Positions 1 through 8,817 are shown, numbered from the stretch's first letter. The stretch: 64,000 bases of DNA from Bermanella sp040371755 (GCF_040371755.1 NZ_BAABWE010000012.1:16031-80030), one strand, 5' to 3'. The notes: a model not told the origin generated them from the sequence alone. A program made the numbers and translations.

Positions 1-64
1 CGTCAACAGCGGCTTGGAAGGCTGCTTTCGCGTATGGACGTGCCAATGTTGAAAGTTCAGCCAT
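1..64 (-). CDS. atpH: ATP synthase F1 subunit delta, N-terminal fragment
   Basis: Only the first 21 codons are in the window; the gene runs off the left edge. The reading MAELSTLARPYAKAAF is the family-typical beginning of the delta subunit, which links the F1 head to the peripheral b stalk. The ATG is preceded by GAGG about six bases upstream, and the gene starts 12 bases after the atpF stop, as expected inside the atpIBEFHAGDC operon. Confidence rests on this N-terminal motif and on position. Confidence 0.9.
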   Translation of the reverse strand, partial: MAELSTLARPYAKAAFQAAVD

Positions 65-76
65 GGTAAACCTCGC

Positions 77-547
77 TTATAGCTCTTCTGCCAATTTATC
101 AAGAAGCGCATTGTGCTTCTCAACATCAATTGAGGTTTCCAGGATTTTAGAAGCGCCGGCTACTGCTAGTGCTGAAACCTTACTACGTAAAGTTTCTTTC
201 GCGCGGTTAACTTCTTGATCAATTTCTGCTTGAGCTGCAACTTTAATGCGGTCGCCTTCTTTGTGAGCCGTTTCTTTGGCTTCATCAATGATTTGGCTAG
301 CGCGCTTGTTGGCTTGCTCAATGATCTGGGCAGCTTGTTCTTTTGCTTCACGTAATTGAGAACCGGCTTTTTCTTGCGCCAATTTTAAATCACGTTCAGC
401 ACGATTCGCTGCGTCCAAACCATCTGCGATTTTCTTTGCACGTTCTTGCATTGCATTGATTAGCGGAGGCCAAACAAACTTCATGCAGAATGCAACGAAA
501 ACAGCAAAGGCGATGATTTGGCCAATCAGAGTCAAATTAATATTCAC
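77..547 (-). CDS. atpF: ATP synthase Fo subunit b
   Basis: Peripheral-stalk subunit of the membrane Fo sector, 156 residues, the usual length. One hydrophobic membrane segment lies at about residues 4-26 and includes the FVWPPL turn. The rest is a charged, Ala/Glu/Lys-rich helix (about 30-140) that forms the dimeric coiled-coil stator. The start is GTG at 545-547, with AGAGG and AAGG upstream on the coding strand. It sits between atpE and atpH in the same orientation and is surely co-transcribed with them. Nothing abnormal is seen. Confidence 0.97.
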   Translation of the reverse strand: MNINLTLIGQIIAFAVFVAFCMKFVWPPLINAMQERAKKIADGLDAANRAERDLKLAQEKAGSQLREAKEQAAQIIEQANKRASQIIDEAKETAHKEGDRIKVAAQAEIDQEVNRAKETLRSKVSALAVAGASKILETSIDVEKHNALLDKLAEEL

Positions 548-591
548 GCCTTAGTCCTCTAGTTCGTTGTGTTACGTATGAAAGTTAAAGA

Positions 592-819
592 TTAACCTGC
601 AACTGCGAACATTAGGTATAGACCAAGACCAACACCGATCATAGGTACGGCATCTAATAGACCAGCGATAAGGAACATTTTACCTTGTAGCATTGGCGCT
701 AGTTCAGGCTGACGAGCAGAACCTTCAAGTAGACGACCACCAAGGATACCGAAACCGATAGCCGTACCTAGTGCACCTAGACCGATCATAAGAGCGGCTG
801 CGATGTAGATCATTTCCAT
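592..819 (-). CDS. atpE: ATP synthase Fo subunit c (rotor ring)
   Basis: Seventy-five-residue hairpin of two membrane helices joined by the polar loop SARQPE (about 34-39). The ion-carrying carboxylate is Asp56 in GLLDAVPMIG. The Na+-ring signature residues are not apparent, so a proton-driven enzyme is inferred. The start ATG has a clear GGAG seven bases upstream, consistent with the strong translation this multicopy subunit needs. It lies between atpB and atpF in the operon. Confidence 0.98.
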   Translation of the reverse strand: MEMIYIAAALMIGLGALGTAIGFGILGGRLLEGSARQPELAPMLQGKMFLIAGLLDAVPMIGVGLGLYLMFAVAG

Positions 820-884
820 AATTTACTCCAGTTTTTTAAAGTTAAGTTAAAATTAACGGTTAAGTTAAAGGGTTAAAAAATCGT

Positions 885-1796
885 TTAATGGTCTTCGTGA
901 GCCATAGACAAATACACTATGGTCAACATCATAAAGATGAATGCTTGCAACGTGATTACAAGAATGTGGAAAACTGCCCACGCCCATTGTAGTACGCCAC
1001 CAAGTAAACCAAGCGCTAAGCCAGCCGAGAACAGTAGTGCGATAAGGATGAAGATCATCTCACCTGCATACATGTTACCGAACAAACGCAATGCCAGTGA
1101 GATCGGCTTAGCGATCAAGGCAATGGACTCTAAGAAGAAGTTCACAGGTACAAATAACGCCTGAACAAATGGGTTCTTAACGTTAAATGGGTGTAGGGTT
1201 AGCTCACCAAGGAAGCCGCCGAAACCTTTTACTTTAATGCTGTAGAAGATCATCAAGGCAAATACGGTAATGGACATACCCATGGTAATGTTAGGGTCAG
1301 TTGAAGGTACCACTTTCATGAATGCATGGTGTGGATCATTGCCTGCTGCGGCAAAGCCTAGTTCGAACAGCTTAGGTAATACGTCTACTGGGATTAAATC
1401 CATGAAGTTCATCATGAAAACCCAACAGAAAATAGTTAACGCCAATGGTGCAACCAGAGGGTTACGACCGTGGAAAGATTCTTTCACTGTGTTGTCAATG
1501 AATTCAACCATTACTTCTACGAAGTTCTGGAAGCCCGTTGGCACACCTGTAGTGGCTTTACGAGCTGCGCGATAGAACAAGAACATGATCAATGCGCCAA
1601 GGCCTATCGACCAAGCTAATGAGTCAACATGCAGTGCCATGAAGCCCATTTGACCCGCTTCAGCAGCACTTTGTGCTAGTGTCCACGTATCTTCAGTTAG
1701 TACTGTACCATCTACTCGCTCAGTGCCTTCCGGTAATTTACCGTAGGTTAAGTTAGTGAGGTGGTGTTTTATGTATTCGGTCGAATTACCCGCCAT
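885..1796 (-). CDS. atpB: ATP synthase Fo subunit a
   Basis: Membrane stator subunit forming the proton half-channels against the c ring. The 303 residues contain several hydrophobic helices; the essential arginine is Arg237 in LALRLFGNMYAGE. It is longer than the roughly 270-residue E. coli protein, the extra length being mostly in the N-terminal 60 residues before the first helix. It follows atpI closely and precedes atpE. The family assignment is secure. Confidence 0.97.
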   Translation of the reverse strand: MAGNSTEYIKHHLTNLTYGKLPEGTERVDGTVLTEDTWTLAQSAAEAGQMGFMALHVDSLAWSIGLGALIMFLFYRAARKATTGVPTGFQNFVEVMVEFIDNTVKESFHGRNPLVAPLALTIFCWVFMMNFMDLIPVDVLPKLFELGFAAAGNDPHHAFMKVVPSTDPNITMGMSITVFALMIFYSIKVKGFGGFLGELTLHPFNVKNPFVQALFVPVNFFLESIALIAKPISLALRLFGNMYAGEMIFILIALLFSAGLALGLLGGVLQWAWAVFHILVITLQAFIFMMLTIVYLSMAHEDH

Positions 1797-1818
1797 AAGT
1801 CACTCTCGTCTAAAAGGT

Positions 1819-2190
1819 TTATATTTTTGCAATCTTAGAAACAAATACGTTTACGCTTAATACCAACACAAAGGTTGTCATCAATGCGAGAAAATCCAAG
1901 GGTTGTATCAGCTTAAATGCTGCAGCGAACCCAATCGCTGTGAGTACCATTTTCCATGTGCCACCCTGATAAAACGATTGCAGCATAGGTTGTACTTGGC
2001 GCGCCCCTGTGTACAAAAACGCTTTATGTATAAAGTAAGCGTTGGGGATAGCGCATATTAATCCACCGGCTAGGGCGGATATGGCGGCATCTTGGCTGCG
2101 AATCAAAAACAGGCCTGTGCAAACCAGTGTTAAGGCTAACTGAATCAGCGTAATACGATAAACCGGAGGCCTAGAAATGGTTTGTCTCAA
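1819..2190 (-). CDS. atpI: ATP synthase accessory protein I
   Basis: Small membrane protein of 123 residues with about four hydrophobic segments, first gene of the atp operon. AtpI homologues are non-essential and are thought to help c-ring assembly or cation supply. The identification combines the hydrophobic profile, the size and the invariant position ahead of atpB; there are no catalytic motifs. The gene between it and parB is absent, so the operon promoter should lie in 2191-2454. Confidence 0.9.
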   Translation of the reverse strand: MRQTISRPPVYRITLIQLALTLVCTGLFLIRSQDAAISALAGGLICAIPNAYFIHKAFLYTGARQVQPMLQSFYQGGTWKMVLTAIGFAAAFKLIQPLDFLALMTTFVLVLSVNVFVSKIAKI

Positions 2191-2454
2191 AGGTATCTCC
2201 GACTGTCACTTACCAACATCAACAGCGATCATCCACTAACATCGCCTTAAATAAGGCGCGCCGAATTATATTGGCTATAGGAGTTAGCTTCAACCAGCCA
2301 TTCACTTTATTCTCATTTAAATTAAGCATTTACAGTGACACAGGGTAACCACTGTTTGTTTTTCATACAAACGAACGCGAGTGTAGTTGTGTTAATAACA
2401 GATAACAATGAAACTATCAGCCAACTATGCAAAGTTGGCTGATATAGAGGAGGA
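2191..2454. other. Intergenic region upstream of the atp operon
   Basis: Gap of 264 bases separating atpI from parB, both on the minus strand. It should carry the atp operon promoter, but no unambiguous -35/-10 pair was identified by eye. It contains a short palindrome CGCCTTA-AA-TAAGGCG at 2243-2258 and, at its left end, the parB terminator listed separately. Confidence 0.5.
2415..2444 (-). terminator. Intrinsic terminator after parB
   Basis: Perfect 12-bp stem, TATCAGCCAACT (2415-2426) with AGTTGGCTGATA (2433-2444), around a six-base loop. On the minus strand it is followed by GTTTCATTGTT, a moderate U tract. It sits 11 bases beyond the parB stop, the right place to end the rsmG-parA-parB transcript. 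Confidence 0.75.
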
Positions 2455-3363
2455 TTATTTGATGTGGCTTAAAATGCCGTCTAACTCATCTAAGCTAGCA
2501 TAGTTGATCACCAACTTGCCTTTGCCTTTGGCGTTATGTTTGAGCTCTACTTTTGCGCCAAGACGATCACCCAAGCTTGTCTCTAAACGCTGGATGTTAG
2601 GATCCGATTTTGGTTTAGCTATATTGGATTTTTGCTCATGCCAAGTGCGCACTAAGGCTTCGGTTTGGCGAACCGTAAAGCTTTTAGCTACCACATGTCG
2701 AGCCGCTTCACTTTGATGCTCATCTTGTAAGCCAAGCAGGGCGCGGGCATGGCCCATTTCAATATCACCATGCTCTAGTAATATGCGCACATCATCATTT
2801 AAATTCATCAAGCGTAGTAGGTTTGTTACGGTCACACGACTTTTACCTACCGCTTCGGCTACTTGCTGCTGAGTTAATTCAAACTCTTGTTGTAATCGAG
2901 ACAAGGCCACCGCTTCTTCCATTGGGTTGAGATTCTCCCTTTGGATATTTTCAATCAGCGCCATGGCGATGGCCGCTTCGTCGGCTACTTCGCGGATAAT
3001 AGCAGGCACTTCATGCAGCCCAGCCATTTGCGCAGCGCGCCAGCGACGTTCACCGGCGATGATTTCGTATTTGGTATTTTTAGCGGAAGGGGCGATGGCA
3101 CGTACGACGATGGGCTGCATAATGCCCTGTACTTTGATGGATGCGGCCAGCTCTTCCAGTGCTTCTGGGTGCATGTCTTTGCGCGGCTGATACTGGCCCG
3201 GTTGCAAAAATTCTACAGGTAAGTTCTTTAGTACATCTTTACTACTAACGGTTTCAGATTCGGCTTGCTCTGGCACATCTTGATTTTGATTGCCTTTTTG
3301 ACTGGCTGCTCCTGCCAGTAGGGCATCCAACCCCATTCCACCTAATCCACGTTTTTTTGCCAT
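2455..3363 (-). CDS. parB: Chromosome partitioning protein ParB
   Basis: CTP-dependent DNA clamp that loads at parS and spreads over the origin region. Of 302 residues, 1-40 are a basic, flexible tail. The nucleotide-binding ParB/Srx domain (about 45-135) has the GERRWRA box at 104-110 and the ENIQRENLNP box near 138. A helix-turn-helix (about 164-186, TQQQVAEAVGKSRVTVTNLL) reads parS, and the C-terminal 60 residues dimerise. The gene follows parA by 27 bases. Matching parS-like sites occur 13-14 kb away inside recF. Confidence 0.96.
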   Translation of the reverse strand: MAKKRGLGGMGLDALLAGAASQKGNQNQDVPEQAESETVSSKDVLKNLPVEFLQPGQYQPRKDMHPEALEELAASIKVQGIMQPIVVRAIAPSAKNTKYEIIAGERRWRAAQMAGLHEVPAIIREVADEAAIAMALIENIQRENLNPMEEAVALSRLQQEFELTQQQVAEAVGKSRVTVTNLLRLMNLNDDVRILLEHGDIEMGHARALLGLQDEHQSEAARHVVAKSFTVRQTEALVRTWHEQKSNIAKPKSDPNIQRLETSLGDRLGAKVELKHNAKGKGKLVINYASLDELDGILSHIK

Positions 3364-3390
3364 GTTCTTGATGCCGCTTAAATAAAGTAA

Positions 3391-4164
3391 TTAATGTTGT
3401 ACAGATTGGTTTTTGCGATTCACTTCACCAGCTAGAGCTAAATAAGACACAGCCCCTCGTGAGTTTTTATCATAACACAGAGCAGGGATGCCATAACTAG
3501 GGGCTTCCGCTAAACGAATATTACGGGGAATCACGGTGCCATAGACTTTGTCACCAAAGTGATTAATCAATTGTGCTGATACGTCGGTGGTTAAACTGGC
3601 CCTTGGGTCATACATGGTGCGCAATAAGCCGTCGATTTCTAATTTCGGGTTTATTTGTTTAATACGCTCAATGGTATTCATTAATGCTGTTAAGCCTTCA
3701 AGTGCATAATACTCGCATTGCATGGGGATAATGATACCGTCAGCAGCCACAAAGGCATTCACGGTTAACATGTTAAGTGATGGTGGACAGTCAATTAGGA
3801 TATAGTCGTATTGATCTTTCACCGCATCCAGCGCCATTTTTAATCGGCGTTCTTTGTGGTCTAAATCCATTAGCGCCACTTCGGCGGCGGTTAAATCACC
3901 GTTGGCAGGAATCATGTCGTAACCAGCTGGGTCTGTGGCAACTTTCACATCATTAACCGCTGCACTTTCAACCAAAACATCATAAACAGATTGCTCCAGT
4001 TCATGCTTATTCACGCCGCTGCCCATGGTGGCATTTCCTTGTGGGTCCAAGTCGATGACCAATACTTTACGTTTTGTCGCCACCAAAGACGCAGATAAAT
4101 TAACAGTGGTGGTGGTTTTACCCACTCCGCCTTTTTGATTGGCTACCGCAATGATTCGACCCAC
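3391..4164 (-). CDS. parA: Chromosome partitioning ATPase ParA
   Basis: Deviant Walker ATPase of the ParA/Soj family, 257 residues, which moves ParB-parS complexes over the nucleoid. The signature KGGVGKTT lies at residues 11-18; DLDPQGN and the DCPP Walker B motif follow. The start is GTG at 4162-4164 with AAGGTG seven bases upstream. It lies downstream of rsmG and immediately before parB, the standard origin-proximal arrangement. Confidence 0.97.
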   Translation of the reverse strand: MGRIIAVANQKGGVGKTTTTVNLSASLVATKRKVLVIDLDPQGNATMGSGVNKHELEQSVYDVLVESAAVNDVKVATDPAGYDMIPANGDLTAAEVALMDLDHKERRLKMALDAVKDQYDYILIDCPPSLNMLTVNAFVAADGIIIPMQCEYYALEGLTALMNTIERIKQINPKLEIDGLLRTMYDPRASLTTDVSAQLINHFGDKVYGTVIPRNIRLAEAPSYGIPALCYDKNSRGAVSYLALAGEVNRKNQSVQH

Positions 4165-4310
4165 AAAACACCTTTTTTATCAGGCGTCGACGTCACACGT
4201 CGCACGCAAAAAATTCCATTACACAAAAAGACTATCCGATATTCGAGAAAATAAATACGAGCTTAAAGTCTATTTCTTTTTGTTAAGCACCAGACCCCAG
4301 TCATTGGACG

Positions 4311-4928
4311 TCAGGCTTTCTTGATTTTAACCAAATGACGCTCTCCATCTTCACCGGGAACGTGCAAAGCAAAACAGTCTACCACAGTCACTCGATCATC
4401 CAATTCATCAATTTCCGCCTGTGGGTATATCCCTTTCATGGCGTAAAAGAAGCCACCTTCCTTAAGTAAATGAATACTACCATCTACCATATCTTTTAAA
4501 GTAGCAAAGGCGCGGGAAGTAATGGCATCAAACAAGGGTGCTTCAAAGGACTCTATACGGGATTGCACAGGAGTCATATTCCCAAGCTTTAGCTCAATTT
4601 TGCTTTGAGTTAAAAAGCGAGTTTTTTTGCCATTACTATCAAGCAAGGTAAATTGTTTTTCTGGAAAACAAATGGACATGGGAATGCCCGGCAAACCCGG
4701 CCCTGTGCCCACGTCTAAAATACGCTCACCAGTAATATGAGGGATAATACTGAGGCTATCTAACAAGTGGCGGCTGATCATTTCTTTTGGATCACGTACC
4801 GCGGTTAGGTTGTAGGCTTTATTCCACTTTACCAACAAAGCATGGTAATCCAGTAGTAGCTGGATTTTATCTTCGCTAAGTTCTAGGCCTTGTTTGATTA
4901 AGCCAGTTTTGAGTAGTGCGTCGTACAT
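4311..4928 (-). CDS. rsmG: 16S rRNA (guanine527-N7)-methyltransferase
   Basis: SAM-dependent methyltransferase (GidB) that modifies G527 of 16S rRNA. The 205 residues match family length. The SAM loop DVGTGPGLPG lies at 72-81 within a class I Rossmann fold, and MISRHLLDSL precedes it. It is separated from mnmG by a 137-base gap holding REP-like palindromes, and from parA by 146 bases. No good Shine-Dalgarno is visible at the ATG, so it may be translated weakly. Confidence 0.95.
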   Translation of the reverse strand: MYDALLKTGLIKQGLELSEDKIQLLLDYHALLVKWNKAYNLTAVRDPKEMISRHLLDSLSIIPHITGERILDVGTGPGLPGIPMSICFPEKQFTLLDSNGKKTRFLTQSKIELKLGNMTPVQSRIESFEAPLFDAITSRAFATLKDMVDGSIHLLKEGGFFYAMKGIYPQAEIDELDDRVTVVDCFALHVPGEDGERHLVKIKKA

Positions 4929-4942
4929 TGGGGGTCCATTGA

Positions 4943-5057
4943 TGGGTTACGCTTTTCGTGTGACTCAAAGCTAACCCATCCTACAAGCTTTGGTTTAAGT
5001 AGGGTGGGTTAGCCAAAAAACTGAAACTGTTAATTAAAACGCTTACGGCGTAACCCA
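4943..5057. repeat. Nested GTAG-type REP palindromes
   Basis: Two nested inverted repeats between mnmG and rsmG. The outer pair is TGGGTTACGC (4943-4952) with GCGTAACCCA (5048-5057), perfect over 10 bp. The inner pair is GCTAACCCATCCTAC (4970-4984) with GTAGGGTGGGTTAGC (4999-5013), 14 of 15 bp. The GTAG tetranucleotide next to a palindrome is the hallmark of REP elements mobilised by RAYT (TnpA-REP) proteins; no RAYT gene is in this window. The class assignment is inferred. Confidence 0.75.
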
Positions 5058-5065
5058 ACAATATT

Positions 5066-6952
5066 TTAAGCTGATTGTTTTTGCACACTGTGATGCTTTT
5101 TCAAATAAATCAGCAGCTGGCTTAATGCCGCTGGCGTCACCCCTTGAATACGGCTTGCCGTTCCCAAGGTTTCCGGCTGCAAGGTCGATAATTTTTGCAG
5201 GATCTCGTTACTCAAACCACCTACTTTTGAATAGTCCAAATCTTTTGGCAGCTGGGTATTTTCATAACGGCGCATTTGCTCAATTTCTTCAAGCTGGCGT
5301 GTTATGTAACCTTCATACTTAGCAGCAATTTGAACCTGTTCAGACACTTGCGGGTCGGCAACGGCTTCGCCTTTCAAATGGGCCAAATCCTTGTATTCAA
5401 TTTCAGGTCGCTTAAGTAAATCCATCAAACTGTATTCACGGGTTAATGGCTGCTTTAACTTTGGTTCTAGTTGCTTGCTTTCATCAGAGCCCGCCTGAAT
5501 CCATGTGCTTTTTAAACGCTGTGTCTCTAATTCAATGGCTTCACGTTTTTCACAGAATGCAGCCCAGCGTTCATCGCCTACCAATCCTAGCTCGCGACCG
5601 ATTTCAGTTAGGCGTAAATCAGCGTTGTCTTCACGCAGAATCAAACGGTATTCCGCACGGGAGGTGAACATGCGGTAAGGCTCGTTAGTACCCATGGTGA
5701 TCAAGTCATCCACTAATACACCTAAATAGGCTTCATCACGACGTGGATACCACGCGTCTTTTTCCATGCTACGCAGGGCCGCGTTGGTTCCGGCTAATAA
5801 GCCTTGCGCTCCGGCTTCTTCATAACCGGTTGTGCCATTGATTTGCCCCGCGAAAAACAAGCCATTCATGAACTTGGTTTCTAAACTGTGTTTCAAATCT
5901 TGCGGATTAAAATAATCGTATTCGATGGCGTAACCCGGACGCGTAATATGGGCGTTTTCGAAACCCTTCATACTGTGGATAAGCTCAATTTGTACGTCAA
6001 ATGGCAAACTAGTACTGATGCCATTTGGGTATAACTCGTGGGTGCTTAACCCTTCAGGCTCAACAAAAATCTGGTGTGAGTTTTTGTCAGCAAAGCGCAT
6101 GACCTTGTCTTCAATTGATGGGCAGTAGCGTGGACCGACCCCTTCAATAACCCCTGAATACATTGGGCTTCGATCTAAACCACCACGAATAATGTTGTGG
6201 GTTTTTTCATTGGTATGGGTAATAAAGCAATCAATTTGTTCTGGATGATCGGCCTGAGAACCCATGAATGACATCACGGGTGTCACGGCATCACCGGGCT
6301 GACGTTGCATCACTGAAAAATCCACACTGCGTGCATCAATACGGGCAGGGGTTCCGGTTTTTAAGCGGCCAACATTAAACGGTAATTCACGCAAACGCTT
6401 GGCTAGGTTATTAGATGGTGGATCACCAGCACGACCACCTTGGTAATTATCCAAACCTATGTGAATAACCCCACCTAAAAAAGTACCTGTGGTTAACACG
6501 ACAGAATCCGCATGTATGCGAATACCTGCTTGGGTAACAACCCCTTTAACGGTATCCCCTTCAACGATTAAATCGTCACAGGCCTGTTGGAAGAATTCTA
6601 AATTAGGCTGGTTTTCCACAATGTCACGTATCGCCGCTTTATATAAAGCACGATCAGCCTGAGCACGGGTAGCGCGCACGGCTGGGCCTTTGCGGCTATT
6701 AAGGGTACGAAATTGAATGCCCCCTTTATCGGTGGCGCGAGCCATGGCCCCATCAAAAGCGTCGATCTCTTTCACTAAATGAGATTTACCAATACCGCCA
6801 ATGGCAGGGTTACAGGACATAACACCCACGGTTTCAATACTGTGAGTAATCAACAGGGTTTTACACCCCATACGCGCAGCGGCCAAGCAGGCCTCGGTAC
6901 CAGCATGGCCACCGCCTACTACAATTACGTCATAACGCTTTGGAAAATCCAC
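5066..6952 (-). CDS. mnmG: tRNA uridine-5-carboxymethylaminomethyl modification protein MnmG
   Basis: FAD-dependent partner of MnmE in cmnm5U34 wobble modification. The N-terminal dinucleotide-binding motif is DVIVVGGGHAGTEAC; conserved MnmG blocks include AIGGIGKSHLVKEIDA and the C-terminal helical tRNA-binding region. An upstream in-frame ATG exists at 6970, but the GTG at 6950-6952 is preceded by GAGGTGA at ideal spacing and gives 628 residues, the family norm (E. coli 629). I therefore place the start there. MnmE lies nearby at 8818-10176, separated by an insertion of two unrelated genes. Confidence 0.95.
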   Translation of the reverse strand: MDFPKRYDVIVVGGGHAGTEACLAAARMGCKTLLITHSIETVGVMSCNPAIGGIGKSHLVKEIDAFDGAMARATDKGGIQFRTLNSRKGPAVRATRAQADRALYKAAIRDIVENQPNLEFFQQACDDLIVEGDTVKGVVTQAGIRIHADSVVLTTGTFLGGVIHIGLDNYQGGRAGDPPSNNLAKRLRELPFNVGRLKTGTPARIDARSVDFSVMQRQPGDAVTPVMSFMGSQADHPEQIDCFITHTNEKTHNIIRGGLDRSPMYSGVIEGVGPRYCPSIEDKVMRFADKNSHQIFVEPEGLSTHELYPNGISTSLPFDVQIELIHSMKGFENAHITRPGYAIEYDYFNPQDLKHSLETKFMNGLFFAGQINGTTGYEEAGAQGLLAGTNAALRSMEKDAWYPRRDEAYLGVLVDDLITMGTNEPYRMFTSRAEYRLILREDNADLRLTEIGRELGLVGDERWAAFCEKREAIELETQRLKSTWIQAGSDESKQLEPKLKQPLTREYSLMDLLKRPEIEYKDLAHLKGEAVADPQVSEQVQIAAKYEGYITRQLEEIEQMRRYENTQLPKDLDYSKVGGLSNEILQKLSTLQPETLGTASRIQGVTPAALSQLLIYLKKHHSVQKQSA

Positions 6953-7160
6953 GCAATCACCTCTGCACATAGAAATGCAATAAACTTGATTATTTATTGC
7001 TCAAAAATTCACCAGGGCGGGCATTATATAGATAGGGCGCTTTATACGCTAGACACAACGGGCAACTGATCACGATTCTTGCCCATAAAACTGGCATTTT
7101 AACTGGCTTACAGGCAAATTTAAGGATGACCCAAACTCACTTCACGGCATAATAAATACA

Positions 7161-7505
7161 ATGAGACTAATACCCTTATCTATATTAAGCCTATTTTTGG
7201 TATCTGGATGCTCTGGCCTCAGAACCACAGATCAAACCTTCATGGCCCACGCCGAGAACTTCAACTTGTTGTTTATGCAAATTCCAGGTGGGGATAGCCA
7301 ACAAAGGGCCATGGCATTAGTTCCTGAGCATGCCCAAATTGATACGCTGATTAGCTCACCAAACGATACCACCAGCTTTATTGGGGTGCTCAATCGCATA
7401 ATTGGTATTGATTACACCACCATTAATGGGCGTATCACTCACAACAGAGAAAAGATATCCAAAGACCCTGTGGATAACCATCCTAGCTCTTCCTTTCAAC
7501 TATAA
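7161..7505 (+). CDS. Small putative lipoprotein of unknown function
   Basis: 114 residues. An N-terminal signal peptide ends in the lipobox LVSGC (Cys17), so the mature protein should be a lipid-anchored outer- or inner-membrane lipoprotein. The rest has motifs such as LVPEHAQIDTL followed by an IIGIDYTTI segment. This loosely resembles TRL-type small lipoproteins, but I do not recognise the family with confidence. No strong Shine-Dalgarno is visible. It stands alone on the plus strand, divergent from mnmG and directly before the first DnaA-box cluster. Confidence 0.65.
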   Translation: MRLIPLSILSLFLVSGCSGLRTTDQTFMAHAENFNLLFMQIPGGDSQQRAMALVPEHAQIDTLISSPNDTTSFIGVLNRIIGIDYTTINGRITHNREKISKDPVDNHPSSSFQL

Positions 7506-7911
7506 ATTTCATCCACAAGATGATGCCACCACCTTGTGGATTTAAAACCATTCACAATTTGTTCAATCATTCTACTTTATCCACAACCTTGCTACCCACT
7601 ATAAATAAAGGGCTGAAGACAGGTACTCACACGTTAGTTATTCCTTACCCACAAATAATCACAGTTTATTAACAGGTTAATTCCACTGAATTTCAACGAC
7701 CAGACTCAATTAAATAACCGAATAATATGGCACGATATGGAAGGTTTTCCACAACATAAAACAAGTAAATCAACATATTAACCACAGTGTTACCCACAAC
7801 TCCTTTAAAAAACCAATTAACGCAAAAGGAGAAAAATAAAGCTCTACCTTATTGTTATAAAAATTCGTTAAAGTAATGGCAATCCTGACATCTAATTAAG
7901 GAAATACTTGG
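7506..7911. other. DnaA-box cluster, candidate secondary origin element
   Basis: 406 bases without a gene. One perfect box, TTATCCACA, lies at 7577-7585. One-mismatch boxes lie at 7509-7517 (TCATCCACA), 7645-7653 (TTACCCACA), 7745-7753 (TTTTCCACA), 7778-7786 (TTAACCACA) and 7790-7798 (TTACCCACA), all in the same orientation. A weaker inverted copy is at 7535-7543. An AT-rich stretch follows at about 7800-7880. Enteric bacteria and vibrios have oriC beside mnmG, so this may be an ancestral or accessory origin, or a DnaA-titration or control region. Confidence 0.6.
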
Positions 7912-8739
7912 ATGAAGACCCCTATTTTACTTTTAATCGCTTTATTGGCTTTCCCTACAATCGGTTTTGCCAAACCCAACCTAACCCTACATGTATTTGA
8001 ATGTGGCAATATCGAAGTTCGAGATATCTCTATGTTCTCACCGGGCATTGATAAAGGGGTCACCAAGGAGCTCACAAACAGCTGCTACCTCATTCGTCAC
8101 GAAAAAGGCACCATGATTTGGGATACAGGATTTATAGACGCCATAGGCGAGAACGGCGCAGAAGGGTTTGGCGGAATGATAAAAATGACAGTGACAAATC
8201 CTCTATCTAAGCAACTGGCTGAGATCAATATTAACCCCGCCGATATCGATTATATTGGCATTTCACACTTTCATGGAGATCATACGGGTAACACTAACTT
8301 ATTTAGCAATGCCGCATTATTGATTCAACAAGCGGAATACAATGCGGCATTTGGCCCAGCACCAGAAAAATTTGGTTTCAACCCACCAAGCTATGCCCAA
8401 CTGGATAAATCTAAATTCAAAATACTTAATGGCGACCATGATGTATTTGGTGATGGCAATGTTGTCATCAAATCCGCACCAGGACACACACCGGGCCATC
8501 AAATGCTATACATCAACTTGCCAGAATCTGGTCCAATCGTATTATCTGGTGACTTATACCACTTCACTAAAAATAGAACCCACAAGCGGGTCCCTTCATT
8601 TAACTTTAATAAAGAACAAACCTTAGTTGCGATGGAAGCCATTGAGAATTTTGTAAAAGATGAAAATGCGCAGTTTTGGATTCAGCACGATAAAGAACAG
8701 AATGCGACGATTAAGCATTCCCCTGAGTTTTATAAATAG
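7912..8739 (+). CDS. Secreted metallo-beta-lactamase-fold hydrolase, lactonase-like
   Basis: 275 residues. A signal peptide (about 1-20, ending GFA) directs it to the periplasm. The MBL fold is shown by the metal-binding motif HFHGDH (119-124), a later GHTPGHQ histidine, the SGDLYHF aspartate and a C-terminal IQHD. Its overall pattern resembles the AttM/AiiA-like N-acyl-homoserine lactonase group, but substrate cannot be deduced. AAGGA lies upstream of the ATG at good spacing. It is transcribed alone, towards mnmE, inside an otherwise highly conserved origin cluster, which suggests insertion. Confidence 0.82.
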   Translation: MKTPILLLIALLAFPTIGFAKPNLTLHVFECGNIEVRDISMFSPGIDKGVTKELTNSCYLIRHEKGTMIWDTGFIDAIGENGAEGFGGMIKMTVTNPLSKQLAEININPADIDYIGISHFHGDHTGNTNLFSNAALLIQQAEYNAAFGPAPEKFGFNPPSYAQLDKSKFKILNGDHDVFGDGNVVIKSAPGHTPGHQMLYINLPESGPIVLSGDLYHFTKNRTHKRVPSFNFNKEQTLVAMEAIENFVKDENAQFWIQHDKEQNATIKHSPEFYK

Positions 8740-8764
8740 TTTCATCAAATATCAGACATTAAAA

Positions 8765-8790
8765 AACGCAGCTTAGGCTGCGTTATTTGT
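8765..8790. terminator. Bidirectional terminator between the MBL gene and mnmE
   Basis: Perfect 8-bp stem AACGCAGC (8765-8772) with GCTGCGTT (8777-8784) and loop TTAG, followed on the plus strand by ATTTGTTTGT. The preceding A-run supplies a U tract on the minus strand, so it can serve both convergent genes. Confidence 0.8.
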
Positions 8791-8817
8791 TTGTACTTTG
8801 AGTGATTCAAAAAAACA

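Noticed and set aside
166..351. Basic 61-residue open frame inside atpF
   Set aside because: Shadow frame of the atpF coiled-coil region on the same strand, without initiation signals.
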